This document shows, in pieces, positions 53,293 through 62,957 of a DNA stretch of 64,000 nucleotides. The stretch spans positions 1-64,000 of the forward strand of contig NZ_JACHOP010000021.1 of assembly GCF_014199935.1 (NCBI RefSeq). Reading direction: 5' to 3'. A program made the position numbers and the translations under genes. The stretch is from Methylorubrum rhodinum (GTDB lineage Bacteria > Pseudomonadota > Alphaproteobacteria > Rhizobiales > Beijerinckiaceae). Each line of letters begins with the position of its first letter. Position 1 is the first letter of the stretch. The notes under the pieces were generated by a model. The model saw nothing but the letters and a program-made list of their open reading frames with translations, was not told the origin of the DNA and did not search any database.

Positions 53293-54498
53293 CTAGAGGG
53301 CGGCGGCGTAGCCGCACAGCACGTCGGCCCCCATGCGGCTCATGGAGAAGCGGGTGCGGACGGAGTCGCTCAGCGCCTTCGCCCGGCCGTCGCGGGTCTC
53401 CGCCGGCTCGTCGAGGATGCGGGCGATGGCCCCGCCGAGCGCATCCACGTCGCGGGGCGGCACGAGGCAGCCGGAGAAGGCACCGAAGATCTCGGGGATG
53501 CCGCCGACATTGGTGGCGACCAGGGGCTGGCAGGCGGCGGCCGCCTCCAGCACGACGTAGGGCAGGGATTCGGCGAGCGAGGGCACCACCATCACCCGGC
53601 CGCGGCCGAGCACCGGCCGGATCGGCTGCGGCGGCTCGAAGGCGATGGCGTCGCGCACGCCGAGTTCGCCGGCGAGCGCCGTCAGGCTCTCGGTGTCGGG
53701 CCCCGAGCCGACCATCAGCAGGCTCAGGGGCCGGCCCTCCTTGCGCAGGCGCGAGAGCGCCCGCAGCAGGATCGGCAGGCCCTTGGCCTCACGCAGCTCG
53801 CCGACATAGACGAGGTCGAACGCGGCCGCGACGGTGCCGACCGGCTCGAATTCCGACTCGGCGATGCCGTTATGGACGATGCGCGCGAGCCGCTCGCGCC
53901 CACCCGCATAGGTGCGGTGGCGCGCGGCCACGAACTCGCTCTCGAACAGGAACACGTCCGTCGTGCGGGCGAGCCCGCGCTCGATGCCCATGTAGAGCCG
54001 GTGGAGCGCCGTGCCGGGACGGTAGTTGTAGCTGCCGCCGTGAGGGGTGTAGGCGCGGATCGGGCCCGATACCGGGCACAGCCGGGCATAGACGCCCCCC
54101 TTGGCGCCGTGGCCGTGCAGCACCGTAGCGCCGGTCTCCCGCACGCGTTCGCGCACGCCCATCAGCGCCGCGACATCGGACGGGTGCGGGTTGCGCCGCA
54201 TCGGCAGGCGCTTCACCCCCAGCGCCAGATGCGGCGCGAGCTCGGCGAGCGCCTTCTCGGCGCGTTCGCCCCCGGTGTTGGAATCGCAGACGATGCCGAC
54301 CCGGTGCCCGGCCGCCGCCTGGATGCGGGTGAGGTCGACGACGTGCCGGAACAGGCCGCCCACGGGTGCCCGGAACACGTGCAGGATGCGCAGGCTCTCG
54401 CCGCTCCGGCAGGGGTCGGGGAGATCGACGGTTTGCGCCTCGGGAAGCGGGCGGGGCGGCGCGAGGCCGGGGGCGAGCGTGGCGACCACGGTGGGCAA
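53293..54498 (-). CDS. GT4-family glycosyltransferase of the polysaccharide cluster
   Basis: A 401-residue GT-B glycosyltransferase. The N-terminal domain has LRILHVFRAPVGGLFRHVVD and HGHGAKGGVYARL. The donor-binding domain has YVGELREAKGLPILLRAL and MVVPSLAESLPYVVLEAAA. The apparent start is TTG, with a GTG three codons later as an alternative. It is the next gene upstream of the initiating transferase on the same strand, 133 bp away, and probably adds the second sugar of the repeat. Confidence 0.87.
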   Translation of the reverse strand: MPTVVATLAPGLAPPRPLPEAQTVDLPDPCRSGESLRILHVFRAPVGGLFRHVVDLTRIQAAAGHRVGIVCDSNTGGERAEKALAELAPHLALGVKRLPMRRNPHPSDVAALMGVRERVRETGATVLHGHGAKGGVYARLCPVSGPIRAYTPHGGSYNYRPGTALHRLYMGIERGLARTTDVFLFESEFVAARHRTYAGGRERLARIVHNGIAESEFEPVGTVAAAFDLVYVGELREAKGLPILLRALSRLRKEGRPLSLLMVGSGPDTESLTALAGELGVRDAIAFEPPQPIRPVLGRGRVMVVPSLAESLPYVVLEAAAACQPLVATNVGGIPEIFGAFSGCLVPPRDVDALGGAIARILDEPAETRDGRAKALSDSVRTRFSMSRMGADVLCGYAAAL

Positions 54499-54683
54499 TC
54501 TCCGCGGGAGGGCATCCGGAACGGGTGCCCGAGGCCCAGGACGATTGCGCGCGAGGGGTCAGCGGCGGGTTAAGGGAACCGGCGCAATGCCGACGCACGC
54601 GCGGTTCGACGCGGTTGCCGGCGTGTTTTGTGCGATTGGGTTAGGCTTCGGTGAACGATGCGGGTTCGCCCGGGAGCCCGAGA

Positions 54684-55262
54684 TCAGAAGAACCGTTCCT
54701 TGATCACGATCGTGTCGCCGGGGCGCACGGGATAGGACATCGGCACGATACCGTTGATGAGCCCGCCCGGCCCGTCGCGGGTCAGAACGGCGTAGTCGCG
54801 GGCAGCGCGCGGCCCGAAGCCCGCCGCGATGGCGACGGCGGATTCCACCGTCATGCCGTTGACGTAGGGGTACTGGCCCGAGGTCGTGACCTCGCCGAGG
54901 ATGTAGAACGGCCGGTAGGCGTCGACCTCGACGGTCACGTGCGGCTCACGCACGTAGCCCGACGAGAGCTTAGCCTCGATCGTCCGTGCGGCCTGGGCCG
55001 TGCTCTGGCCGCCGACCTGCACGACGCCGATCAGCGGCATGGCGATCCGCCCGGCGCCGTCGACGGCGTAGATGTTGGACAGGTTGTCCTGGCCGAACAC
55101 GATGACCCGCAGCTTGTCGCCCGCCGCGAGCGTGTAGCGGCTGCCGATCGAGCCGGTGCCGGTGGCGTCGAGGTCGCTCGTCCGGAACTCCGGACGTAGG
55201 CAGCCGCCGAGCGCCAGCACGGTCGGAAGGCCGAAGAGGAATGCGCGCCGATGCATCGTCAT
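54684..55262 (-). CDS. Outer-membrane polysaccharide export lipoprotein (OPX)
   Basis: A 192-residue short Wza/ExoF-type exporter. A lipobox LALGGC with Cys21 marks a lipoprotein. The export domain covers about 40-130 (YTLAAGDKLRVIVFGQDN, GRIAMPLIGVVQVGGQS, ARTIEAKLSSGYVREP) and one SLBB domain follows (YPYVNGMTVESAVAIAAGF). It lacks the extra C-terminal helix that forms the pore in long OPX proteins. The divergent gene upstream is the co-polymerase, 179 bp away. Confidence 0.92.
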   Translation of the reverse strand: MTMHRRAFLFGLPTVLALGGCLRPEFRTSDLDATGTGSIGSRYTLAAGDKLRVIVFGQDNLSNIYAVDGAGRIAMPLIGVVQVGGQSTAQAARTIEAKLSSGYVREPHVTVEVDAYRPFYILGEVTTSGQYPYVNGMTVESAVAIAAGFGPRAARDYAVLTRDGPGGLINGIVPMSYPVRPGDTIVIKERFF

Positions 55263-55441
55263 CGCCGTTATGGTGAATCTCGGACTTGGTCTAAACCGCC
55301 ATGGTTAATGAACCCTGACGTGCCGATCGAAGACGGCGGATGAGCGGAACGCCTTAACCTGCGGGAAACCTTAACAGGTTCTATTGAGGCGAGAGGGGTC
55401 GATTGCCTCGATCCCGGTCCTGCTCTGCGTGAAGACTGCCC

Positions 55442-57736
55442 ATGCCTCGCCTCAGGCCGCCGACCGAACCCGCCGCCTTCGCCGAGTCGTCCCGCGCGAG
55501 CGGGGACGGCGTGTCGGTGACGCAGATGTTCTCCGTCCTCGGCCGCTCCTGGGCCTGGATCGCGGTGCCGACGCTCGCGGTCGCCCTCGGCGCGGGCGTT
55601 TTCGTCCAGGTCGTCGCGCCGCGCTACACCGGCGAGGCCAAGGTGCTTCTGGAGAGCCGCGACCCGGCGTTTGCCCGCACCGCGGCCGAGCGCGGAGAGC
55701 AGGTCCAGCCCATCGACGAGCAGGCGGTGGCGAGCCAGGTGCAGGTGGCGATGTCGCGCGACCTCGCCCGGCAGGCGATCCGCAGCCTGAAGCTCGTCGG
55801 CAATCCCGAATTCGATCCGCAAGCCGCGGGCGCCTCCCCGATCCAGAACGTCCTGATGGTGCTCGGGCTCGCCCCCTCGCCGCTGGAGCGCTCGCCCGAG
55901 GATCGGGTGCTCGACAGCTACCTGGAGCGCCTGCTGGTCTATCCGGTCGGCAAGTCGCGCATCCTCGCCATCGAGTTCAAGTCGCGCGACCCCGAACTCG
56001 CCGCCCGCGGCGCCAACGCGGTCGCCGACCTCTACCTCGCCTCGCTGGCCGCGGCCTCGGTCGACACGGCGCGCTACGCCTCGACTTGGCTCGGCAACAA
56101 CATCGACGCCCTGCGGGCGCGGGTGGCGGAAGCCGAGGCCAAGGTCGAGGCGTTCCGCTCGAAGAACGGCCTGATCGGCACCGGCTCGACCATGAGCCAG
56201 CCGCTCTCGTCGCAGCAGCTTTCCGAGCTGTCGAGCCAGCTCACACAGGCCCGCACCATCAAGGCGGACCTGACGGCGCGCGCGAAGCTCCTCAAGGACA
56301 TGATCAAGGACGGGCGCGCCTTCGAGATCCCGGATGTGGCCAACAACGAGCTGATCCGGCGCACCGTCGAGAGCCGCATGACGCTGCGGGCGCAACTCGC
56401 GCTGGAATCGCGCACGCTGCTGCCGGCGCATCCCCGCATCAAGGAACTGACCGCCCAGGTCCAGGACCTGGAGTCCCAGATCAAGGCCGCCGCCGAGCGC
56501 GTCGTGCGCACGCTGGAGAACGACGCCAAGATCGCCGGCGCCCGGGTCGAGAGCCTGCAGGCGGCGGTCGACGGCCAGCAGGACGTGGTCGCCAAGGGCA
56601 ACACCAGCGAGGTGCAGCTCCGCGCGCTGGAGCGAGAGGCGAAGTCGCAGCGCGAGCAGCTCGAATCCTACCTGTCGCGCTACCGCGAGGCCGCCGCGCG
56701 CGATGCCGAGAGCGCGACCCCGGCCGATGCCCGTGTCGTCTCCCGCGCGGTGACACCGGAACTGCCCTCCTTCCCCAAGAAGGTACCGATCGTCGCCTTC
56801 GCGACGCTGCTGGCCTTCCTCCTCTCCTCCGCTGCCGTCATCGGCCGCCACCTGCTCAAGAACCCGCCCGCGCCCCGGCCCGCCCGGTTCGAGGCGGAGG
56901 CGTCCGACGATCGGCTGCCGCCCGACCACTTCCCCGAGCCGCAGGGGCCGCGCCGCCACCATCCCGAGGCCGCGCCGATGCCGGCCTCCGCCGCGGAGCG
57001 CTTCGCCCCGGCCCTCGCCTTCGCCAATTCCCTGCGGGCGACCGCCACCGTCCAACATCCGTTCTTCGGCGGCGCTCCGGGCGTCGGCCCGGTCGCCCCG
57101 CTCGCCGGGGCGCGGCCGGCCGGCTCGATCGAGCTCGACCGTCTGATCGAGCGGCTCGCCACGGCCAAGGCCGGGGAGGGCACCTGCATCCTCGTGGTCG
57201 AGACCGAGCTCGACCGGGACCGGCCGGGCCTCACCGCCGATCTCGCCCGTGCGCTCAGCCCGCGCGCCCGTACCCTCCTCGTCGACGTCAACGGCGCCGC
57301 GGGCGGCCTTGCCGGCCCCGGCCTGACCGATCTCGTGGCGGGCGAGGCCGCCTTCCTCGACGTGATCCAGCCGGTGCGCGGCTCGCGCCTCCACACGGTG
57401 CGGCGCGGCCTCACCGAGCGCGCGGTGCTGCTGGAGGAGCCGCAGGCGCTCGCGATCGCGCTGAACGCCATGGCGCAGAGCTACGATTGGGTGCTGTGCC
57501 GCCTCGATGCCACGGGCGCGGAGGGCCACGAACTCCTCGAAGCCTGCGGCCCCTGCGCCGACTCGATCGTCATCGCCTCCAACGAGGCCCCGGACGATCC
57601 CGCCCTCGTCACTCTCTACCGGCTGGCCCGCGAGACCGGCGCCGCCCAGGTGCTCGTCGCCCAGGATCGGGACGGCGCCCCGCACCGGCAGGCGGACACG
57701 GCGCTGGAGGAGACGCCGCTGCGGCTCTCGGCGTGA
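55442..57736 (+). CDS. Polysaccharide co-polymerase (Wzc/ExoP-like) with degenerate kinase domain
   Basis: A 764-residue inner-membrane protein of the Wzz/Wzc kind. One helix at about residues 36-58, a long periplasmic coiled-coil region (about 60-440) with a VxxPxxPxxPxK-like VTPELPSFPKKVP, and a second helix (about 450-470) are clear. The cytosolic C-terminal domain aligns with BY-kinases, but the Walker A is lost: ILVVETELDRDRPGL (583-597) replaces the GEGKT loop. The A' strand is LLVDVNG (612-618), with Asp615 only. No C-terminal tyrosine cluster is seen. It probably controls chain length without kinase activity. Confidence 0.85.
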   Translation: MPRLRPPTEPAAFAESSRASGDGVSVTQMFSVLGRSWAWIAVPTLAVALGAGVFVQVVAPRYTGEAKVLLESRDPAFARTAAERGEQVQPIDEQAVASQVQVAMSRDLARQAIRSLKLVGNPEFDPQAAGASPIQNVLMVLGLAPSPLERSPEDRVLDSYLERLLVYPVGKSRILAIEFKSRDPELAARGANAVADLYLASLAAASVDTARYASTWLGNNIDALRARVAEAEAKVEAFRSKNGLIGTGSTMSQPLSSQQLSELSSQLTQARTIKADLTARAKLLKDMIKDGRAFEIPDVANNELIRRTVESRMTLRAQLALESRTLLPAHPRIKELTAQVQDLESQIKAAAERVVRTLENDAKIAGARVESLQAAVDGQQDVVAKGNTSEVQLRALEREAKSQREQLESYLSRYREAAARDAESATPADARVVSRAVTPELPSFPKKVPIVAFATLLAFLLSSAAVIGRHLLKNPPAPRPARFEAEASDDRLPPDHFPEPQGPRRHHPEAAPMPASAAERFAPALAFANSLRATATVQHPFFGGAPGVGPVAPLAGARPAGSIELDRLIERLATAKAGEGTCILVVETELDRDRPGLTADLARALSPRARTLLVDVNGAAGGLAGPGLTDLVAGEAAFLDVIQPVRGSRLHTVRRGLTERAVLLEEPQALAIALNAMAQSYDWVLCRLDATGAEGHELLEACGPCADSIVIASNEAPDDPALVTLYRLARETGAAQVLVAQDRDGAPHRQADTALEETPLRLSA

Positions 57737-57752
57737 GCGATGCTCGGAAAGA

Positions 57753-58100
57753 TCAGGCCGTCTTGACGAGGCGCTCGCCGCTGAAGGCCGCGGTGGTCTC
57801 GCGGGCATAAGCGCGGGCCCGCAGGATGACCTCGTTGGGGATCTGCATCACCACGTCGCCGGTCTTCGGGTCGGTGACGCGGAATACGAGCGATTCGCTG
57901 TCCCGGTCGCGGATATAGGCGCGCCGCTCCGGCTCGGTCGGCTTGGCCTCGCCGGCCTCCGGGCGGACGTCGATGGAGACCGCCGGGTCGAGCACGCGGG
58001 AATCGGAGCCGTTCGACGAACCGGCCGCCGGCCGGATCGGGGTGACGGCGGGGGCCGGCGCGACGGGGGGCGTCGGCGGCAGCGGACGGATCGCGTCCAT
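57753..58100 (-). CDS. FlaG-like protein
   Basis: A 115-residue protein with a Pro/Ala-rich N-terminal half and a C-terminal domain ERRAYIRDRDSESLVFRVTD then VVMQIPNEVILRARAYAR. This matches the FlaG fold of small flagellar proteins that affect filament length. No flagellar gene is nearby, so motility is only a guess. AAAGGACATC precedes the ATG. It converges with the co-polymerase gene, leaving 16 bp between stops. Confidence 0.65.
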   Translation of the reverse strand: MDAIRPLPPTPPVAPAPAVTPIRPAAGSSNGSDSRVLDPAVSIDVRPEAGEAKPTEPERRAYIRDRDSESLVFRVTDPKTGDVVMQIPNEVILRARAYARETTAAFSGERLVKTA

Positions 58101-58267
58101 GGCTGATGTCCTTTCGGTTCAGGCACGAAGCTTGAGCCTCAGAACAACGCGCGGGCTATGAGAGAAGTCTGAAGAGAGTCTTGTTCTCCCCCGCCGATGC
58201 GAAACGCGGTCGACAGGGAATGAGGGTTTTCCCGACAATTCGATCGAATCGTCCGGGCCATGACGGT

Positions 58268-58296
58268 GGGGCGGCCGGCCTCGGACCGGCCGCCCC
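58268..58296 (-). terminator. Hairpin after thiC
   Basis: An eleven-pair perfect stem (ggggcggccgg with ccggccgcccc) has a seven-base loop and sits 6 bp beyond the thiC stop. There is no T-run, so termination may be rho-dependent or partial. Confidence 0.55.
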
Positions 58297-58302
58297 GCGG
58301 GC

Positions 58303-60195
<1,893 letters not shown>

Positions 60196-60275
60196 CGCTG
60201 TCGCTCCTGGCGTGGGAGGCGACCCGTGGTCCCGACGATGGTGCGGAAGGCCGACGCCTCTCGCGCCGGTCACAG

Positions 60276-60364
60276 GTTCCCGTCCCTCCGCCGGTACGAG
60301 CCGGATCAGGTTCAAGGGTCAGGGCGTCTCGCCCACTCTCAGCCCCGGTCAGGGCCCCCCTCGG
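60276..60364 (-). promoter_or_regulatory. TPP riboswitch (THI element) of thiC
   Basis: On the minus strand the conserved THI-box landmarks are in order: CTGAGA, then ACCCTTGAACCTGATCCGG, then GGCGGAGGGA. It lies 80 bases before the thiC start. Thiamine pyrophosphate binding should shut off thiC, probably by hiding the ribosome binding site, since no terminator-like stem was seen between the box and the gene. Confidence 0.93.
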
Positions 60365-60373
60365 AACGATTCC

Positions 60374-60402
60374 AACCTCTTCCGCCGTGCCATCCTTGTC
60401 AA
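60374..60402 (-). promoter_or_regulatory. Candidate thiC promoter
   Basis: Read on the minus strand, TTGACA at 60397-60402 is followed after 17 bases by gaggtt at 60374-60379. Transcription from it would begin just before the riboswitch. The -35 is perfect and the -10 is weak. Confidence 0.45.
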
Positions 60403-60624
60403 TCCGTGCCGGCAAACAGGCGGATCGGAGTGTTCGGTTTCACCGGGCTCTTCGAAATGCCGAGCGCGCGCGTCGAACCTTGCCGGTTTGCCGCGCATCC
60501 CGAACAACGGCCTCATCCAAAACTCACCAATCCGCGAGGGAGGCCGCCGCATCGGCCGGCAAATGTGGATGGGCGCGGGCTTCGGGGTGGCGTCCGCGCC
60601 CGCCATCCGCGACACAGGCTCTCG

Positions 60625-60876
60625 ATGAGCACGGTCGTTCCCTTCCGCAGGCCCCAACCCGCCGCCCGTTCCCGCGCCGCCAGCGACGCGGCGGCCGTGG
60701 CGAGCGATCTCCTCGACGTCCTCGATCAGCTCGAAGGGCTGGTGGAGCGCGCCGCCGCCATGGACCGCCCGGCGATCGAGGTGGAGCGCAGCGTGCAGCA
60801 CCTGCTCGACGCGATCGGCGCGGTGGAACGCGCCTCCGACACGATCGGCGAGGGTGGCGGGCCGGAGAGCGCCTGA
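60625..60876 (+). CDS. Small hypothetical helical protein
   Basis: An 83-residue protein from ATG 60625. It begins MSTVVPFRRPQPAARSRAAS and has a long predicted helix (SDLLDVLDQLEGLVERAAAM and VQHLLDAIGAVERASDTI) that could form a coiled coil. No family was recognised. Confidence 0.5.
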   Translation: MSTVVPFRRPQPAARSRAASDAAAVASDLLDVLDQLEGLVERAAAMDRPAIEVERSVQHLLDAIGAVERASDTIGEGGGPESA

Positions 60877-60894
60877 ACCGGCGCGTGAGCGGGT

Positions 60895-61575
60895 TCAGGC
60901 GCCGGCGGCGAGGACGCTGGTGATGATCGTGCCGTAATGGCACGCCGTGGCGGCGAGGACGAAGGCGTGCCAGATCGCGTTCTGGAACGGCAGGCTGCGC
61001 CAGACGTGGAACACGACGCCGACCGAGTAGAGCAGGCCGCCGGCGGCGAGCAGCCAGAAGGCGGAGGGGCTGAGCCCCGAGATCACCGATTCGTAGGCCA
61101 GCACGCCGCTCCAGCCGAGCATGAGGTAGAGCACGATCGAGACCCGGTCCCAGCGGCCCGGCATCAGGATCTTGATGGCGATGCCGGCGAGCGCCACGGT
61201 CCAGACCAGGGCGAGCAGGCTCCAGGCGACGATTCCCGAGCCGACGAGCGCCACGACCGGCGTGTAAGTGCCGGCGATCATCAGGTAGATGAAGGCATGG
61301 TCGAGACGGCGCAGGATCCACTTGCGCGGCGAGATCGGCCACATGTTGTAGGCGGCGGACGCACCCAGCATCGCCACCATCGCGGTCGCGTAGATCAGAA
61401 GCGAGGCGCGCTCCATCCAACCGAGATGGGCGAGCGCCGCGGCGACGACCAGGCACACGGCGCCGAGAACACCGAGGACGACGCCCGCGACGTGGATCGC
61501 ACCATCCGCCCGCATCTCGCTGGGCGTATAGTTCCAAGTCAGGGCCAAGGGCCGGCCGTCGTTCGCGACAAACAT
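60895..61575 (-). CDS. Hemolysin III / PAQR-family membrane protein
   Basis: A 226-residue seven-helix protein of the HlyIII/YqfA family. The family's conserved residues are seen in SAAYNMWPISPRKWILRRLD and LDHAFIYLMIAGTYTPV, and in the C-terminal HVWRSLPFQNAIWHAFVL with its histidines, which would bind zinc. Bacterial members are linked to membrane lipid or stress responses; real hemolysis is unproven. Confidence 0.9.
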   Translation of the reverse strand: MFVANDGRPLALTWNYTPSEMRADGAIHVAGVVLGVLGAVCLVVAAALAHLGWMERASLLIYATAMVAMLGASAAYNMWPISPRKWILRRLDHAFIYLMIAGTYTPVVALVGSGIVAWSLLALVWTVALAGIAIKILMPGRWDRVSIVLYLMLGWSGVLAYESVISGLSPSAFWLLAAGGLLYSVGVVFHVWRSLPFQNAIWHAFVLAATACHYGTIITSVLAAGA

Positions 61576-61834
61576 CCTCTGCTCCCGTGTTGGTGATCCT
61601 CAAGTCTTCAACGTCACGACTCGTTCCATCTGCGAACTACGCATTCCGACTTGTCCCACGAGATTCGTGAACGAAGGACGACTGTTCCAACCTTGTGCAA
61701 CGCAAGAAGAGCATCTTTTTATGTTGCATTGCCGTTCGGCGACTGTGCAGGATCGGTACGGAGTGCGACGGTTTGGTGAATCGTTGCCGCGGGCGCAGCA
61801 GGTTTCGAGCCAACCGCTCGAGGCCGCGTCCCGA

Positions 61835-62941
61835 TCAGGGCCGGGACCATGGGCCGCGCAAGCCCCACGGGCGGCCGCGGGACGGCCTGTCCGGTTCGCC
61901 CCGGTCCAGCCGCTCGGCGCGTTCCAGCATCGCGCGGGCGAGGCCGCGCGGGTCGGGCACTTCCCAGGTCACCTCGAAGGGGCCCGGATCGACGTAGCGG
62001 GTGCCGGGGGCGTGGTAGTAGCGCGCTTGGTTCTCGTTGAGCCCGTCGAGGAGCGGAAAGTTGGAATTGAGCGCCGGCTGCCAGTTGAGGCCGACGAGGC
62101 GTCGGCCAGGCGCGGCAAAGACGCTGGTGTGGAAGGCCGAGCCGACGGTGCCCAGCACGATGCGCCGGGTCGAGAGCAGGCGGACCTGCGCGGCGAAATC
62201 GAGGGTCTCGGGATGGACGATCTCGACGCCCTGCCGGTCGAGCGCTTCGACGATGGCGTCCTCGTTGTCGAGCCGCGTGATGCCGGCGGCGAGCCGCGTC
62301 TTGGCGAGGTAGGCCGGGCGGGACACCGTATCGACCTCGGACGGGTCCCAGAACCCCTCGCCGACCCTGCGGCAGAGATCGCCGAAGACGGCGTGGACGC
62401 TCGCCTGCTCGTGCAGCGCAGGGTCCGGCACCAGGACGTCGGCGAGGCGCACCGGCCGGTCGAAGGTGACGAGGTCGTCGAGTTCGTAGCCCAGCGTCGC
62501 GAGAAGTGCCGCGAGGAACGGGGACCCGTTCCAGCTCCCCGGCGGCGCGTGGCACAGCAGCTTCGGCCGGCGCCCCGTCCAGCCGGCGAGCGGCCACAGA
62601 TGCGGCAGGGTGTTGATGACGAAATGCCCGTAGTGGAGCGCGAGCCGCCCGATGAAGAGCAGCGGTCCGGTCTCCACCGGCTCGGGGGCGGCCAGCGCCT
62701 CGCCGGCCGCCGGATCGCGACCGACCCCGAGGCGGCTGCCGTCGCGGGCGAACAGCCCCCACGGGCCGTCGGCGCGGATCGGATAGAAGTCGGCCCGGCC
62801 GTAGCGGCGCCAGCGGGGCGGGCGCGCGTGCCGCTCGCAGGTGCCCCACAGCGTCCGGCACGGCAGGAGGGGAGAGCGCCGTCGCGCCATGCGGGTCGGT
62901 GCACCCTGCCGCATCGGCGATGTCCGAAAGCCGGTTTCCAC
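61835..62941 (-). CDS. GT61-family glycosyltransferase
   Basis: A 368-residue protein with the GT61 (DUF563) pattern: GPLLFIGRLALHYGHFVINT, FLAALLATLGYELDDLVTFD, and near the end TRRIVLGTVGSAFHTSVFA followed by LVGLNWQPALNSNFPLLDG. It probably transfers a sugar onto a glycan. The longest frame starts at a GTG (62941); an ATG at 62890 is an alternative. It follows ctaA by 16 bp on the same strand but need not be related to it. Confidence 0.82.
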   Translation of the reverse strand: METGFRTSPMRQGAPTRMARRRSPLLPCRTLWGTCERHARPPRWRRYGRADFYPIRADGPWGLFARDGSRLGVGRDPAAGEALAAPEPVETGPLLFIGRLALHYGHFVINTLPHLWPLAGWTGRRPKLLCHAPPGSWNGSPFLAALLATLGYELDDLVTFDRPVRLADVLVPDPALHEQASVHAVFGDLCRRVGEGFWDPSEVDTVSRPAYLAKTRLAAGITRLDNEDAIVEALDRQGVEIVHPETLDFAAQVRLLSTRRIVLGTVGSAFHTSVFAAPGRRLVGLNWQPALNSNFPLLDGLNENQARYYHAPGTRYVDPGPFEVTWEVPDPRGLARAMLERAERLDRGEPDRPSRGRPWGLRGPWSRP

Positions 62942-62957
62942 CGTTCGGGCCGATGCT

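Larger units (their letters stand above)
60196..60624. other. thiC leader and promoter region
   Basis: About 430 bp. On the minus strand it holds the TPP riboswitch and, just upstream of it, a candidate thiC promoter. The remaining part towards 60624 has no recognisable gene or motif. Confidence 0.6.

Noticed and set aside
61688..61736. Second PhaR-like half-site near 61.7 kb (ttatgttgcattgccg)
   Set aside because: Only one half matches, there is no promoter or phasin gene, and it lies at the 3' side of the GT61 gene.
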